Below are positions 53,947 to 64,000 of a DNA stretch of 64,000 bases, one piece after another. The notes beneath the pieces were generated by a model. It made no database searches and was not told the DNA's origin. It saw nothing but the letters and a program-made list of their open reading frames with translations. The number at the start of each line of letters is the position of its first letter. Positions within the stretch are counted from its first letter, which is position 1. Source of the stretch: Vandiemenella viatica (taxonomy: Eukaryota > Arthropoda > Insecta > Orthoptera > Morabidae); contig JARYHS010013631.1 of the NCBI GenBank assembly GCA_031002005.1, positions 66,275,832-66,339,831 of the forward strand, written 5' to 3'. Both the position numbers and the translations under genes were made by a program.

Positions 53947-54829
53947 GAAAGTAAGAACCGATTTCTAACGCTACCATCAGGTGTTTACTGAACGTCTACT
54001 ACAACAATTATGTGAGTGATATTGGTCTACAAATTTTATCGCATTGCTGTCTTAGTTTAAAATAGAGGTTGAAATCAGAAGTCGAGCCGTCTGTGGTTTG
54101 CGATCGATCATAAGACTTTTACACGCAAAAAATGTTTGTGCATCAGAAATTAACAAACAAATTTGAAGAAGTTTTGCATGTTCTTACTATCGTATGAAAT
54201 TCCGGGGAAGTTGTCGCGGGCAAATCAGACCCGACAGCGTGGGCTCCTGACTGCTGAAGTTTGTCAATACCTGGCCACACACCGCCATCCGCACACGACC
54301 ATTAATTGAACAGTTTGGTTGGGAAATTTATGAACATCCACTGCACAGTACCGACCTAACTCCTATTGGTTATCTTCTGTCTCCATCTAAGGAGATGTTT
54401 ACGTGGACGATATCTGCAGACTGATCAACAAATAGAATCTCGCATTCCGGAGGACGTGGGTTAGAATCCCCGTCCGGGCATCCAGATTTGGGATTTCCAT
54501 GATTTCCCCAAATCACTTCAGGCGAACTCCGGGAAGCTTCCTACAAAAGTCCATGACCGAATTCCTTCCCTTTCCTTCTCCCCCCTCCTTTCTCGCCTCT
54601 AATGACCTCGACGTCGACGAGACGTAAAGCCATAATAATAAAAATAGTAGAAGAATGGCTGAACGGATTGGCGGGGAGTTTTTTCGACGAGAGCATACAA
54701 TGATATGACAAATACCTCAATAAAAAGTGTGACTATGTATAAATATAATGTATCTTGTAGCTTTCATAAATAAAGAATTTTAAAAAAATCTTTATAACTT
54801 TTTAAAAAAATTAATCAGTCCTTACTTTC
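53947..54829 (+). mobile_element. mariner element with nested SINE
   Basis: Inverted ends: 'gaaagtaagaaccgatt' (53947-53963) and, reverse-complemented at the right, 'gaaagtaaggactgatt' (54829-54813), 15 of 17 identical. The coding remnant on plus has N-terminal 'NKIEVRSRAVCGLRSIIRLL' and 'HAKNVCASEINKQI' (helix-turn-helix), a large internal loss, then 'WPHTAIRTRPLIEQFGWEIY' and 'EHPLHSTDLTP' (family HDNARPHT and HPPYSPDLAPSD blocks, degraded). After the SINE come 'VEEWLNGLAGSFF' and, in another frame, 'YDKYLNKKCDYV' (usual mariner C-terminus). Dead copy of a different lineage from 9190-10235. Confidence 0.82.
54436..54641 (+). repeat. SINE-A inserted in mariner
   Basis: 'aatctcgcattccggaggac', 'tccccgtccgggcatccaga', 'gatttccccaaatcactt', 'caggcgaactccgggaagc', 'gaattccttccctttcc', 'cctctaatgacctcgacg', 'gacgtaaagccataa', A-rich tail. 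'aaatag' on both sides (54430-54435 and 54642-54647) is the target duplication. The A-box half of the head is missing. Confidence 0.85.
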
Positions 54830-54839
54830 CGGGTGGGGC

Positions 54840-56099
54840 TAACTTAAGACAAGATAAGTTCTGCCAAAAATGCGTTATGTGTTATTAAGTTTATAGAATT
54901 TGTAGTTATTAAGGTGGAATGTGGACACTATCTCATTCTTACGATACTAAACTACAGAAAATTTAGTAAAAACCATAACCATGGTCGTTGACGACAATTC
55001 CGAAAGACACCTTACAGCATTGGTTACGTAAAGCTAAATGCAAACGACACTGGGTTCGGCATGTAAAAGTAGAAACTTGAAAGTAAACCGCATTACGTAA
55101 TATTCATTAGTGATTACTATTTTGATACTGATTCGATAGATCAAGTAGTTTGATAGAGGACGTCTATAATTGACTTCAGTGTTTCAGAAAACGCAATTTT
55201 CTGTCATTCTGAGAAGTGAAGTTATTACATCAGCAACGTAACGAACTAATTAAATGAACGTGGTGAAAATTTAATGGGCGTTTGAATAAAGTGTCTTAAT
55301 TAGTTTCTCACTTTCATCTATAAAATCAAACTTGTTCTACAAAATAGACCAACTACATTTTCGACTTGATGCGTTTCTCTTTATTATTTCCAAAGAGCCG
55401 AACCTGTTCCAGCTCTGACGGTAATTTCTGCCAACTAGAGAAGATTATCTAATCCGATACAGACAAATGTAGTAATTGTTTACTGAATAGCTCTTTTTAG
55501 ACTCGTATGTGAATTGATAGTACCTTAAATAACAGGAGCATACTAATGGCATGTGTCAAGAATAAAAAATGAATAATAGACTTTTTAAAAGTGTAATTAT
55601 CACTTCATTTCTTAGTAGAGGTACCGAGTGCTGGCCAGTTTTATGCCCGATGTTACGCCACAAAAAATAATTAAAGACTATACATGCATCATTATACAAG
55701 CTGATTAAAAACCCTGAGAAATATTTATTCTATTATTATTTTTTTAGGTCACCAAATTTAAACAGATTTGTTGGTTTTTATGTGTAAAGAAACTGCGATG
55801 ACGGTGTTCCACAAAATATATATTTATGATAAGAATACTTATAACGTCGGTTGCTCTCTCAGAGATCTAAAGAACGAAAACCTGGTCTGACTTCTCGTAG
55901 GAGGATTACTATTATTATTATTATTACTCCGCGATTCACTAAAAGTGTGTGGCGGAGGGTGCATTGCACCACCTATCCGAAGGGGTAATAATTAGGAAGG
56001 GATATACGGGATTGGCAGGAGGCACCCATGGGCTATTATATTTCCATTTTCATATTTTTTTGTTTGTTTTTTACTAAATGCTTGGGGTTTTCGAAAACA
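54840..56099. other. No recognisable gene; one unassigned repeat-like block
   Basis: After '(att)n' at 55909-55926, the stretch 55927-56035 ('gtgtggcggagggtgcattg', 'caccacctatccgaa', 'gggatatacgggattggc') reads like a LINE or repeat fragment, but I cannot place it. It may be upstream sequence of the CR1 tail that follows. Confidence 0.35.
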
Positions 56100-56346
56100 G
56101 ATTTGGAGTTCGGGGTCGGACATGTTATTCATTCTTCTCATGTTGTCAGGAATTGGAATAAATTACCAAGGGAAGTGCTGAATAGTTTACAAAAAAACTG
56201 AATGAATTTAAAATTAAAATTCGTATAAAGCTAAAGTAGGTTCTGGGGAAAATCGCACTCAAAGAATTTAAATAAAAAATAATAAGAAATGTGCATGGGG
56301 AAACTGCCACCGAAAAATGCGCTCCATCACAATTACATTAAATTAT
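56100..56346 (+). pseudogene. CR1-like LINE, 3' end
   Basis: 'HVVRNWNKLPREVLNSLQKN' then a stop (56137-56199): the usual C-terminal 'RvV.dWNkLPreVv' block. It is followed by a 3' UTR with 'aagtaggttctggggaaaat', then 'tgcatggggaaactgccacc', 'gcgctccatcacaattac' and an AT tail, corresponding to 765-1000 (minus) and 5212-5320. Upstream RT is lost. Confidence 0.78.
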
Positions 56347-56349
56347 TTT

Positions 56350-57393
56350 AAAAAAAGAGCATATATAGACAGTCGACCCCTGTTTCTTTGCCCATCTTAT
56401 CACACTTTGTTCTTCAGTTTGTGGGGGATTATTGAACTCAGAGTTAAAATAGGGTTTCTGACTGGCAGCATCCTTCGTTTTACACTTTTATTGATGTGGA
56501 ATAGTATTAGTTTATTAAATATATCCACTATTAAATTTACTCTTAAACACCGCCGCTGTTGTATCACACATTGAAGTAAAACGAAGTGAGTGATTTGCCG
56601 TATCTTTTTTGGAATTAATGAGGGTTGTGTTCCTGCTGTTTTAAGTGTTAGACGCTCACAGACTAACGCTTTGAGAAACATTGAGACTACTGCATGACAT
56701 CAGGGTGGACTTATGCCTGCAATTTTTTGTATGGTGACTAGTTATGTTCTAATTATAGAAGTCTTGGTCGCCGCGGGAGAAGAAGGTAAAACGTGTCTTG
56801 TCCGAATATAATTACAACAGAACAGGCACAAAGAAAACTATAAATACCAGATGATCGGCTACCGAGACAGACATTAAAGTATGCTCCTAGCCCTCCAATC
56901 ATACATTTCAGTTCTAAGATTTAAAAAAATGACCACTAAAGTACTAAGCTCATTGGCCAGAAAGTGCTCACTCCATTGTTAGACTTCCTGCATAAACAAA
57001 CATACGATTCACTGAGAGTAAGTGACTCTTCAACGTACAGTGCATTTCCACTCAAATAAACCAAGTAGAAGGCACGAAATGCTTAAAAATAACAAAAAGG
57101 CACCATTGTTTTACAACAATTATTCAGAAATGAAGTCTTTGTAGGCGTCGTATTTTAGTAAACTTTTCTCAGGTAATTAGCCGAATGGCTTGCTTCTCGG
57201 GGGAACATTTTTCAACGATGATTAAAATCCAAATACCACTTTTTTGGGATAACCTGAACCTTGTGGTGTAAATACTAACTTATTCCAGTCGTTTAGCAAC
57301 TAGCGTGCAGTAATCTTTATTTGGCATGTATGAATAAATCACAAGTAAATCCAGTTCTGCAATTATGTGTCACTAAGTTTCTCAGAATTTAAA
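56350..57393. other. No recognisable gene
   Basis: AT-rich up to an assembly gap. Overlapping frames of 85-93 codons on opposite strands (56317-56681) are unassigned. Confidence 0.35.
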
Positions 57394-58393
57394 NNNNNNN
57401 NNNNNNNNNNNNNNNNNNNNNNNNNNNNNNNNNNNNNNNNNNNNNNNNNNNNNNNNNNNNNNNNNNNNNNNNNNNNNNNNNNNNNNNNNNNNNNNNNNNN
57501 NNNNNNNNNNNNNNNNNNNNNNNNNNNNNNNNNNNNNNNNNNNNNNNNNNNNNNNNNNNNNNNNNNNNNNNNNNNNNNNNNNNNNNNNNNNNNNNNNNNN
57601 NNNNNNNNNNNNNNNNNNNNNNNNNNNNNNNNNNNNNNNNNNNNNNNNNNNNNNNNNNNNNNNNNNNNNNNNNNNNNNNNNNNNNNNNNNNNNNNNNNNN
57701 NNNNNNNNNNNNNNNNNNNNNNNNNNNNNNNNNNNNNNNNNNNNNNNNNNNNNNNNNNNNNNNNNNNNNNNNNNNNNNNNNNNNNNNNNNNNNNNNNNNN
57801 NNNNNNNNNNNNNNNNNNNNNNNNNNNNNNNNNNNNNNNNNNNNNNNNNNNNNNNNNNNNNNNNNNNNNNNNNNNNNNNNNNNNNNNNNNNNNNNNNNNN
57901 NNNNNNNNNNNNNNNNNNNNNNNNNNNNNNNNNNNNNNNNNNNNNNNNNNNNNNNNNNNNNNNNNNNNNNNNNNNNNNNNNNNNNNNNNNNNNNNNNNNN
58001 NNNNNNNNNNNNNNNNNNNNNNNNNNNNNNNNNNNNNNNNNNNNNNNNNNNNNNNNNNNNNNNNNNNNNNNNNNNNNNNNNNNNNNNNNNNNNNNNNNNN
58101 NNNNNNNNNNNNNNNNNNNNNNNNNNNNNNNNNNNNNNNNNNNNNNNNNNNNNNNNNNNNNNNNNNNNNNNNNNNNNNNNNNNNNNNNNNNNNNNNNNNN
58201 NNNNNNNNNNNNNNNNNNNNNNNNNNNNNNNNNNNNNNNNNNNNNNNNNNNNNNNNNNNNNNNNNNNNNNNNNNNNNNNNNNNNNNNNNNNNNNNNNNNN
58301 NNNNNNNNNNNNNNNNNNNNNNNNNNNNNNNNNNNNNNNNNNNNNNNNNNNNNNNNNNNNNNNNNNNNNNNNNNNNNNNNNNNNNNNNNNNNN
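57394..58393. other. Assembly gap (1000 N)
   Basis: Exactly 1000 N; real length unknown. Confidence 0.99.
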
Positions 58394-58790
58394 GGTCACT
58401 ACGCGAGTCAAACGAATAAAATTCCGGTTAATATTTGAATGATCCAAATGTGTTATGTCCTTAGTGCTTGAATTAGGGTGGGAAAAGAGGGAAGATGAAA
58501 TCCGACGCCGGTCTTTCAGATTTACTGTTTTGAAGAACGCAGTTGAGACTGCTAAAACTAACGTTCCCATGTTATGCTCTTAATAAGGTTGGGACTTTTA
58601 TGTCCAGCTTTTCGTGTTGGACGTGGTGTTCAGAATTGAAGTCCACCACTGCTCCTACCGTGTTACTCAAGTAACGATCGGTGAAAACTTCTTCATCCAC
58701 CGATGTTCGAATCAGCGAATCCCACCCAGAAACCAGACAAAGTTATTGCACCATAGCGAGTTTCACTATCATATAGGGCGCTAAGTCACT
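58394..58790. other. No recognisable gene
   Basis: Flank between the gap and the next DNA transposon. Nothing recognised. Confidence 0.35.
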
Positions 58791-58794
58791 TTAA

Positions 58795-60362
58795 GCCCAG
58801 TTACACACTGGGCGGTTTCGGCCGCGCCGGAAATTTTTCCGTCGCCGTCGTTCAGGTAGTGGCACGAGGGATCATATGGGAGCTTACACACTGGGTAGAG
58901 GGGAAAACCCGCGGCAGCGCTGCCGTCGACGGCAGGTATACAGCCGCATGCTGCCACTACATTTGACGCTAGTTTGGCCGCCCCAGTCCACACAGTGGCC
59001 CATGTGGGCAGATAGGCGCTTGCACACTCAGCGGAGTTTTAACCGCTTGTGCGTTTTCAGTCTGTGTAAAGTTAACATCATTGAATTTAAAAATCGTAAT
59101 GTGAGTTAAGTGGTGATAGATAATGATCTTCTCATTTCGTTAGTAGAAGCGAGACCAATTTTAAGAGACAAAACATTAGATTCTTTCAAAGATCGGGACA
59201 CTAACAGGAACGCTTGGAAAGAAGTGTGCCTTGAAATTAGGAATAATTGTGACGAAATGGAAAATGAGGGAAAATGCCTTTGGATAGTAAACTTTTGATC
59301 ACGTATTTACATATATTTTTACAGCTTCAACTAGAACTTGAAAAATGGTGAATCACATTTTATAAAAAGATTTTGATGTTTAATACTATATAACTGTGTT
59401 CTTATATCTTAGAGATTTGCCAAGGAACACTTTCAATATTCGAAATTCTGTCGCTCGACATTTTGAGACCTTTTTTTTTTTTTTTTAATACAGCTGTGAT
59501 GAATACAGTGAGACAAGCTGTTTACTAAATTCCGCATCATCTTCGCCATTTACTTTCGATTTTTCTTTGTAAAGTAATAGTTATTAAAACACTCAACATA
59601 TTATAACCTAAGCAAAAAAGTTTAACTAGTCGATTGTGCTTTTAAGTATAAAAGCAATATAGAGTAAACTCAACAGTGATGAGTCGATTACACAGTGAAG
59701 TATTAGTTACAAATAAATGTAAGTATTAGCCATTATATGCCATATGGTATTTTTCAAACTTTTCTTGTACATCTATTCGTATTCACCTAAAGGAATTTTC
59801 ACCCTAATTAACATTAAACAAATTTAGCGGATTGGAATTATATAAAATTAAATGTTTATCTATAGTAGGTTCATGAGAAATCTACTTACTTCAACGTGAT
59901 TGCCAGCATTTCCACACGTTAAATACCTTTTATCAACTGGGTATTTCTCTTTTGAATGCCGTAATTTAGTTTCACAAGCAATTGTCGAAATAAACATCCC
60001 GAAATTATTGAAAAACTTGGTGTCGTCGTTCCTCAAATATTCTGTTCTCCTTTGGTTTTATCTTTTCTTATTTCTATGGCGACGGAACCGTAAAAATAAC
60101 AATTTCAAAATCTAACTACGAAGTAATAAATGCAAAATCAACTAAATTAAATTTTAATTTCACAAAATGATACTCGAGTCATCAAAAGCAAGGTACTGAC
60201 GCCCGACCACGTCACCTTTTGCTAGCTCTTCATAGCAGCGGAAGTTTTACCGCTGAAATAGCAACGGCTGTTCTACCGCTGAATGTGTAGACACCTCAAA
60301 TTGTATAGGCGGCAGCGGTTAAGTTTCCGCTGCGGGAAAAACCGCCCAGCGTGTAACCGGCC
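58795..60362. mobile_element. PIF/Harbinger-like element with MADF frame
   Basis: Left end 'gcccagttacacactgggcg' and the reverse complement of the right end 'ggccggttacacgctgggcg' agree at 21 of 24 positions. The flanking trinucleotides are TAA (58792-58794) and TAG (60363-60365), so the expected duplication matches at 2 of 3. The left subterminal region repeats the 'ttacacactggg' theme (58801, 58885, and weaker at 58990 and 59023) amid GC-rich text; both ends carry 'ccgctgcgg'-like runs. A MADF-type frame lies at 59110-59298. No transposase nuclease was found. Confidence 0.75.
59110..59298 (+). pseudogene. MADF-domain frame, N-terminal exon-like
   Basis: 62 codons: 'DNDLLISLVEARPILRDKTL', 'DSFKDRDTNRNAWKEVCLEI', then a tail. 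This fits the MADF pattern (L...V..rP.LWdk....yKdr..+..aW.eI), with Arg in place of the usual Trp after 'PIL'. MADF proteins are DNA-binding partners encoded by PIF/Harbinger elements and also occur as host transcription factors; position between matching inverted repeats favours the transposon. The start is upstream-open, and 'gtgagttaag' just before the ATG is a chance donor-like site. Confidence 0.7.
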
Positions 60363-60453
60363 TAGGACCCACCAAAATGTGTTGCGCGTGGTCTGCCTTC
60401 AGCGGCACTTCCTGCTTGGGTGGCATTGAAGAAAGATCAGGGAAATGTAGCAG

Positions 60454-60715
60454 GGTGGCCTGGTGGATCAGTGCTTGAGGCGCCTGACTGGAGATCGAAA
60501 GATTCTCGGTTCGAATCCCTGTCTCGATGGGGATTTTCATGGGCCCGCAACCTCTGATACAGCTTCCTGTGTAATGTGAAGTACACAGAAAGCTTCCGTG
60601 ACTCTAATTCCACGTAAAATTTGTTCTTGGGAGGATTACCGGGTTAGGCTTGGCGGCTACTACAGGGGTAGCTTGCGTAGCCGATAAGAAACCCTATCAT
60701 TACGAGCACACAAAT
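60454..60715 (+). repeat. SINE-C, full copy
   Basis: 'ggcctggtggatcagtgctt', 'gaggcgcctgactggagatc', B box 'ctcggttcgaatccctg', 'caacctctgatacagcttcc', 'tgtgtaatgtgaagtacaca', 'gcttccgtgactctaattcc', 'accgggttaggcttggcgg', tail 'cgagcacacaaattta'. Confidence 0.85.
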
Positions 60716-60719
60716 TTAC

Positions 60720-61380
60720 TTTTATAGCAATGTGAACCAAATTTTGTGTTTTTTGTGTAATCTCATTACAGCTGTCGGTTTACTTTGTTTTAAAAAATCT
60801 GAGTGTCATTTTTAAGCTGATTTCGTATCTCCAATATGCGCTTATCCTCTCTGTAGGAAACTGACAAAATTTATTTTATTGTGCTTTCAACGATGTATGT
60901 AGGCTGATCCTCTCATTTACAAAACTTAGACCTTAGTTTAAATATTTTAAATTATAATTTTCATTACAATTCTGGTTATTATTTGTAGCAACAACAATTT
61001 TGTCGAGAACACATATTTAAATTGAGAATGCTATGTCTAAAAAACAAATTAAAGATTGCATAATTAATGTAGCATTTCAAAATAACCAAATAACCAAATA
61101 ATGTATTCATCACATGAATTTTGGAATGTTATTCCCATTAAAATGTTCATTTGCCTTATGCTAATTTTTTATCTGATAAAATTGGATAGCTCAAAATTAA
61201 TTTTGCAAACAGATATGGTAACAACTTTATAAATGGCTGTAACAGATTATTATTGTATGATTGACGGTTATTTTAAACATATTACTAGAATCGTGATGCT
61301 AAGTTATGACGGCCGCAATAATCTCTGGTATATTACTGTGAAATGAACTACAATTTCCAGTTCTCCTTAACGCATGCTTC
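60720..61380. other. No recognisable gene
   Basis: AT-rich. 'aaataaccaaataaccaaataa' is a short tandem repeat near 61080. Confidence 0.4.
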
Positions 61381-61934
61381 TTACTTAACGCAGGTTTTGT
61401 ATAACAAAGTAAAATGGACGCCGCGCTGGTCGCACAGTAGCGTCGCTCGCGTGTTTAATCGCATTTTCGTATGAAATATCAGCACGGTACCGTTATTTGT
61501 CAGTATATATCAGTGAATTAGGTGCATATACTGCTGTGCGTGAAGTGGTAAGTGCAGTAGTGTGAAATTACGAACAAACGCTGACTAAACAGCATTCGCT
61601 TTCGTTGGTAACGTAAGCGTACGGCTTGTGTTCAGTGAATAGCTCGCTCTTCGGATTCCGCAATACCACCGCGACGTGGCGTGCTCACCGCGTAGCGCTG
61701 TGCTGTGGTAAGCAGACTGCCACGCCGCGCAGCTGACAGCCGGATGCCGACTCAGCAGTTCATCGCGCTGCAAACAAGTGAGTATGGCCTCTGAAAGTGC
61801 TTCCCAAGGGCAGCCAGCGAAGTTGCAAACTGGCATGACGAATTGTTTCCCTTCTTAACGAGAATATTGGACTGAAATTGAACGATCAGAAGCTAAGAGA
61901 GAAATAAAGGATAAGCTGGCAACCTTTGCAATAG

Positions 61935-62207
61935 TTGCACGCATTGAAGGGTAGAAAGGAAGAAAACGCCAGATTGAGGAAAGAAATTGATGAGTTAAGA
62001 GAGCAAAATCACTCGATTGTGGCACCAACATATGCTTCAGTGGCTGTATCAAAGGCTTTTCAAATTGCTAGACCGAAACCATCTCCCTCCACAACTAGTG
62101 CAGTATTCGTCTCCTCTAAGACAGGAGAAAGTACAAAGGTAGTAGCTGAAAAATTGACCAGAATTGTAAAACCCGAAAAAGAAGATAAGAATTCTCAAAT
62201 TACGTAA
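61935..62207 (+). pseudogene. LINE ORF1 (gag-like), N-terminal coiled-coil part
   Basis: 90 codons: 'KGRKEENARLRKEIDELREQ' with heptad-like Leu/Glu/Lys spacing (coiled coil), then a Ser/Thr/Pro-rich linker 'KPSPSTTSAVFVSSKTGEST', then Lys-rich text. This resembles the N-terminal part of R1/LOA-type gag proteins. It ends at a TAA, after which related text continues in another frame ('VIVGTQ' to 'KENKELKEAL'-like), so the ORF is frameshifted. Confidence 0.55.
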
Positions 62208-62290
62208 CACCAGCAATGCAGTGATTGTAGGGACACAATAGGACGATGTGATGAAAATGGAAAATAAGGAATTAAAGGAAGCACTAAAGT

Positions 62291-62668
62291 GTGAACTGCC
62301 CCGTAAGAGAAGCTACCGTTCACCAAGGAGTAGAGGCCAGTCCATCAGTGAGCAGACTTCTTCTAGAACAACGTAAAGCTTACATCAAGTTCCGCGCAAT
62401 TTTGGTAAAAGACTACACAGTTGTTACAAAGTGCGTAAAATGCAAAGATCTGGGACACCTGAGTAAGCACTGTCCAAAAGACAAAGTTACCTGCGCGCAC
62501 TTGGGCCAAGACGACCATAAAAAGAACGAATGTCCCAATTCCTCGCAAGAGAAGATAAGCATTCCTTGCCAGAAACGGGGAAAAAGTTGTAAAAAGAGAG
62601 AAAAAGATTGCCCAACTTACCAATTGTTGTTACAACGGCTTATAAGCAAAATCGACTATGGCCTCTAA
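62291..62668 (+). pseudogene. LINE ORF1, zinc-knuckle part
   Basis: 125 codons with three knuckle-like motifs. Residues 48-61 'CVKCKDLGHLSKHC' are a perfect CX2CX4HX4C. Residues 68-81 'CAHLGQDDHKKNEC' have Leu for the second Cys. A third Cys/Lys-rich cluster, 'CQKRGKSCKKREKDC', follows. Tandem knuckles bind nucleic acid in gag-like proteins of R1/I/Jockey-group LINEs. The damaged second knuckle and surrounding frame breaks imply a dead copy. Confidence 0.82.
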
Positions 62669-63179
62669 ACGCCCTGTGTTAGGGGTGGAAACAACTATAG
62701 AAGAACTATTAATTGATGTCATCAAGAAACTAATTTTGGAAACGATCGGTAAGGCAGGTAAAAGCGTCAGAAAAAGAAGGGTAATCCACCGCTTAGAAGA
62801 AGGAGAAATTCAATCAGAGCAGCAAAATACAGAGAAAAATGGCGACAGAGAACAAAGAAAGAGATCGTGAATATGGGCACACAAACCGATGACTCTCCTA
62901 CGCAAATAAGAGAAATTTCCTCAACTACTGCGGAATCACTTAGGATACCGCAATTGAAATGATGTGGTCTTGGTTATTGTAAGTATGGTGAATACCCATC
63001 TAAGTCACAGGTAGCATCAAATACTGAAAACATTACGGACGAAAAATCAAAATGGAAACCGGGGAACTAAAATCTGTACCAGTTCATCCTGACCGAATAT
63101 ATGCGAATTTTGAAACCAACTCACAAGACTTGAGGAGGTTCAAACACTAACCCTGGCTCTTCGGCACATAACAAGAGTT

Positions 63180-64000
63180 TACATCCAGGTGGTAAGCATA
63201 TCTCTTTCCCTCATCCAGAGGCAGTTGATAGAATCCAACTGAAAGCACAAAATCTGCCAATAGATTATGCCCAGCTTCTCACTTTGGTTAACCAAGTCTT
63301 TGAGAGGAGAGGCGAAATCTTCGATCCAGATATTCTGTACAAGCAGTTTGTACAGACTCACGGCAGGACCTCACTAGATGCGAGACTACCCTGGCCTCAA
63401 TGCTATGTCTACACGAGGAATCCTTGAGTCAGTCTCCAAGTTAAGGATCGCGCAACTCAGTGCCAAGAGAAGTACTACCGTCCTGCACGAAGCAAGGAAA
63501 CTGGCAGAGGAGCTGGGCAACTGAGATTAGAATACAAGCAAAAAATTCTAAAAACCAAGCAAAGAAGATGGGAGTCATTTATAAAAGAAAATCTGAAGGT
63601 TAATCCATGGGGTACTCCGTATAAATTAGCCGCTGGTAATATACGACCTCCCACCACGTTATCTTCAATCAGAAGAGAAGACGGATCAATTACTACTAAC
63701 TGGAAGGAATCAGTGGATGAATTGTTGAACAGCTTAATGCCGCACGACAGACCAGAGGAAAATACTGGACGGCAAGATGACATCTACCGAGAAATGTGGC
63801 AACCCTACGTCAGTATAGAAATGGACAGCGGAATCTCCTAGTCGAGGTGATAACAGCAATCAATTCTCAGAGCTTGGAAAAAGTATCAGGACCAGATGGA
63901 ATCCCGGCTGACGTGCTCCAGAATTTTATCTTGGATAACGCTGCAGGGAATTTGCTGCATGGATGGAGAGTGATGGACAACTTGACAACCAACGACCACA
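63180..64000 (+). pseudogene. LINE ORF2, pre-RT and start of RT, broken
   Basis: In shifting frames: 'ERRGEIFDPDILYKQFVQTH' (about 63300), 'QRRWESFIKENLKVNPWGTP' (about 63565-63620), 'YKLAAGNIRPPTTLSSIRRE', 'DGSITTNWKESVDELLNSLM' (to about 63740), and near 63890 'SGPDGIPADVLQN', the first conserved RT block. This matches the endonuclease-RT linker and RT entry of R1/Jockey-group LINEs. The catalytic YADD lies beyond the window. Confidence 0.8.

Larger units (their letters stand above)
61385..64000 (+). mobile_element. R1/Jockey-group LINE, internally deleted, runs off the window
   Basis: GC-richer 5' region (about 61410-61850, possible internal promoter and 5' UTR), then gag-like ORF1 pieces (61935-62870), then the region before and into the RT domain (63180 to the window end). 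Too little sequence separates ORF1 from the RT-proximal part (about 300 nt) to hold the usual apurinic endonuclease, so that domain is deleted. Frames are interrupted. The 5' border is approximate. Confidence 0.78.

Noticed and set aside
57367..58570. Open frames of 350-393 codons across the second N block
   Set aside because: Same artefact of an assembly gap.

Overview
This is about 64 kb of AT-rich eukaryotic nuclear DNA, almost certainly from an insect. Two blocks of exactly 1000 N (21597-22596 and 57394-58393) are assembly gaps. I recognise no complete host protein-coding gene, no rRNA, no CRISPR array and nothing prokaryotic. The recognisable content is layered transposon debris: non-LTR retrotransposons (CR1-like, RTE-like, L1/Tx1-like, R1/Jockey-group), cut-and-paste DNA elements (mariner, Tc1-like, hAT-like, PIF/Harbinger-like), at least four families of tRNA-derived SINE-like repeats, and tandem arrays. 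The DD34D mariners, the RTE and R1-type LINEs, and SINEs whose central block resembles repeats I know from orthopteroid insects suggest a large-genome polyneopteran (cricket/grasshopper, stick insect or cockroach grade). That placement is an inference from repeats only.

Layout. 1-6 kb: a SINE-C piece, a CR1-like 3' end (-), a 3'-truncated RTE copy (-), and a PIF/Harbinger-like element (4373-5853) holding a tiny CR1 tail. 6.2-9.1 kb: an L1/Tx1-like LINE (-) with a 46-nt poly(A) tail, a reverse-transcriptase frame broken by one frameshift, a tRNA-SINE head fused to its 5' end and a candidate 8-bp target-site duplication (TSD). 9.2-10.2 kb: a mariner. 11-15.4 kb: SINE-B and SINE-A copies and a 281-bp hAT-type MITE with an 8-bp TSD. 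17.2-19.0 kb: a 314-bp tandem array (4.8 near-identical units, each holding a SINE-A) abutting a hAT-like transposase tail. 19.3-19.7 kb: a LINE C-terminal fragment. 26.2-29.4 kb: an almost full-length but decayed RTE. 29.6-30.7 kb: a Tc1-like pseudogene. 33.6-34.0 kb: a 19-bp minisatellite with a 115-bp higher-order repeat. 35.7-42.1 kb: SINE-A copies and a second Tc1 fragment. 42.8-44 kb: a GC/CpG-rich block inside a diverged direct duplication. 45.1-45.3 kb: an inverted repeat whose arms carry a hammerhead-like core. 47.8-50.7 kb: SINE-D and a 998-bp PIF/Harbinger element with matching TIRs and TAA TSD. 53.9-54.8 kb: a mariner split by a SINE-A. 56.1-56.3 kb: a CR1 tail. 58.8-60.4 kb: a MADF-encoding PIF/Harbinger-like element. 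61.4-64 kb: an R1/Jockey-group LINE running off the window.

The parts do not act together as a pathway. The relationships are those of mobile DNA: autonomous LINEs, the SINEs that depend on such machinery, deletion derivatives of DNA transposons, and nested insertions that give relative ages. The best leads for something unusual are the SINE-headed LINE, the SINE-containing 314-bp array, the paired hammerhead-like inverted repeat, and the GC-rich block splitting a duplicated segment.
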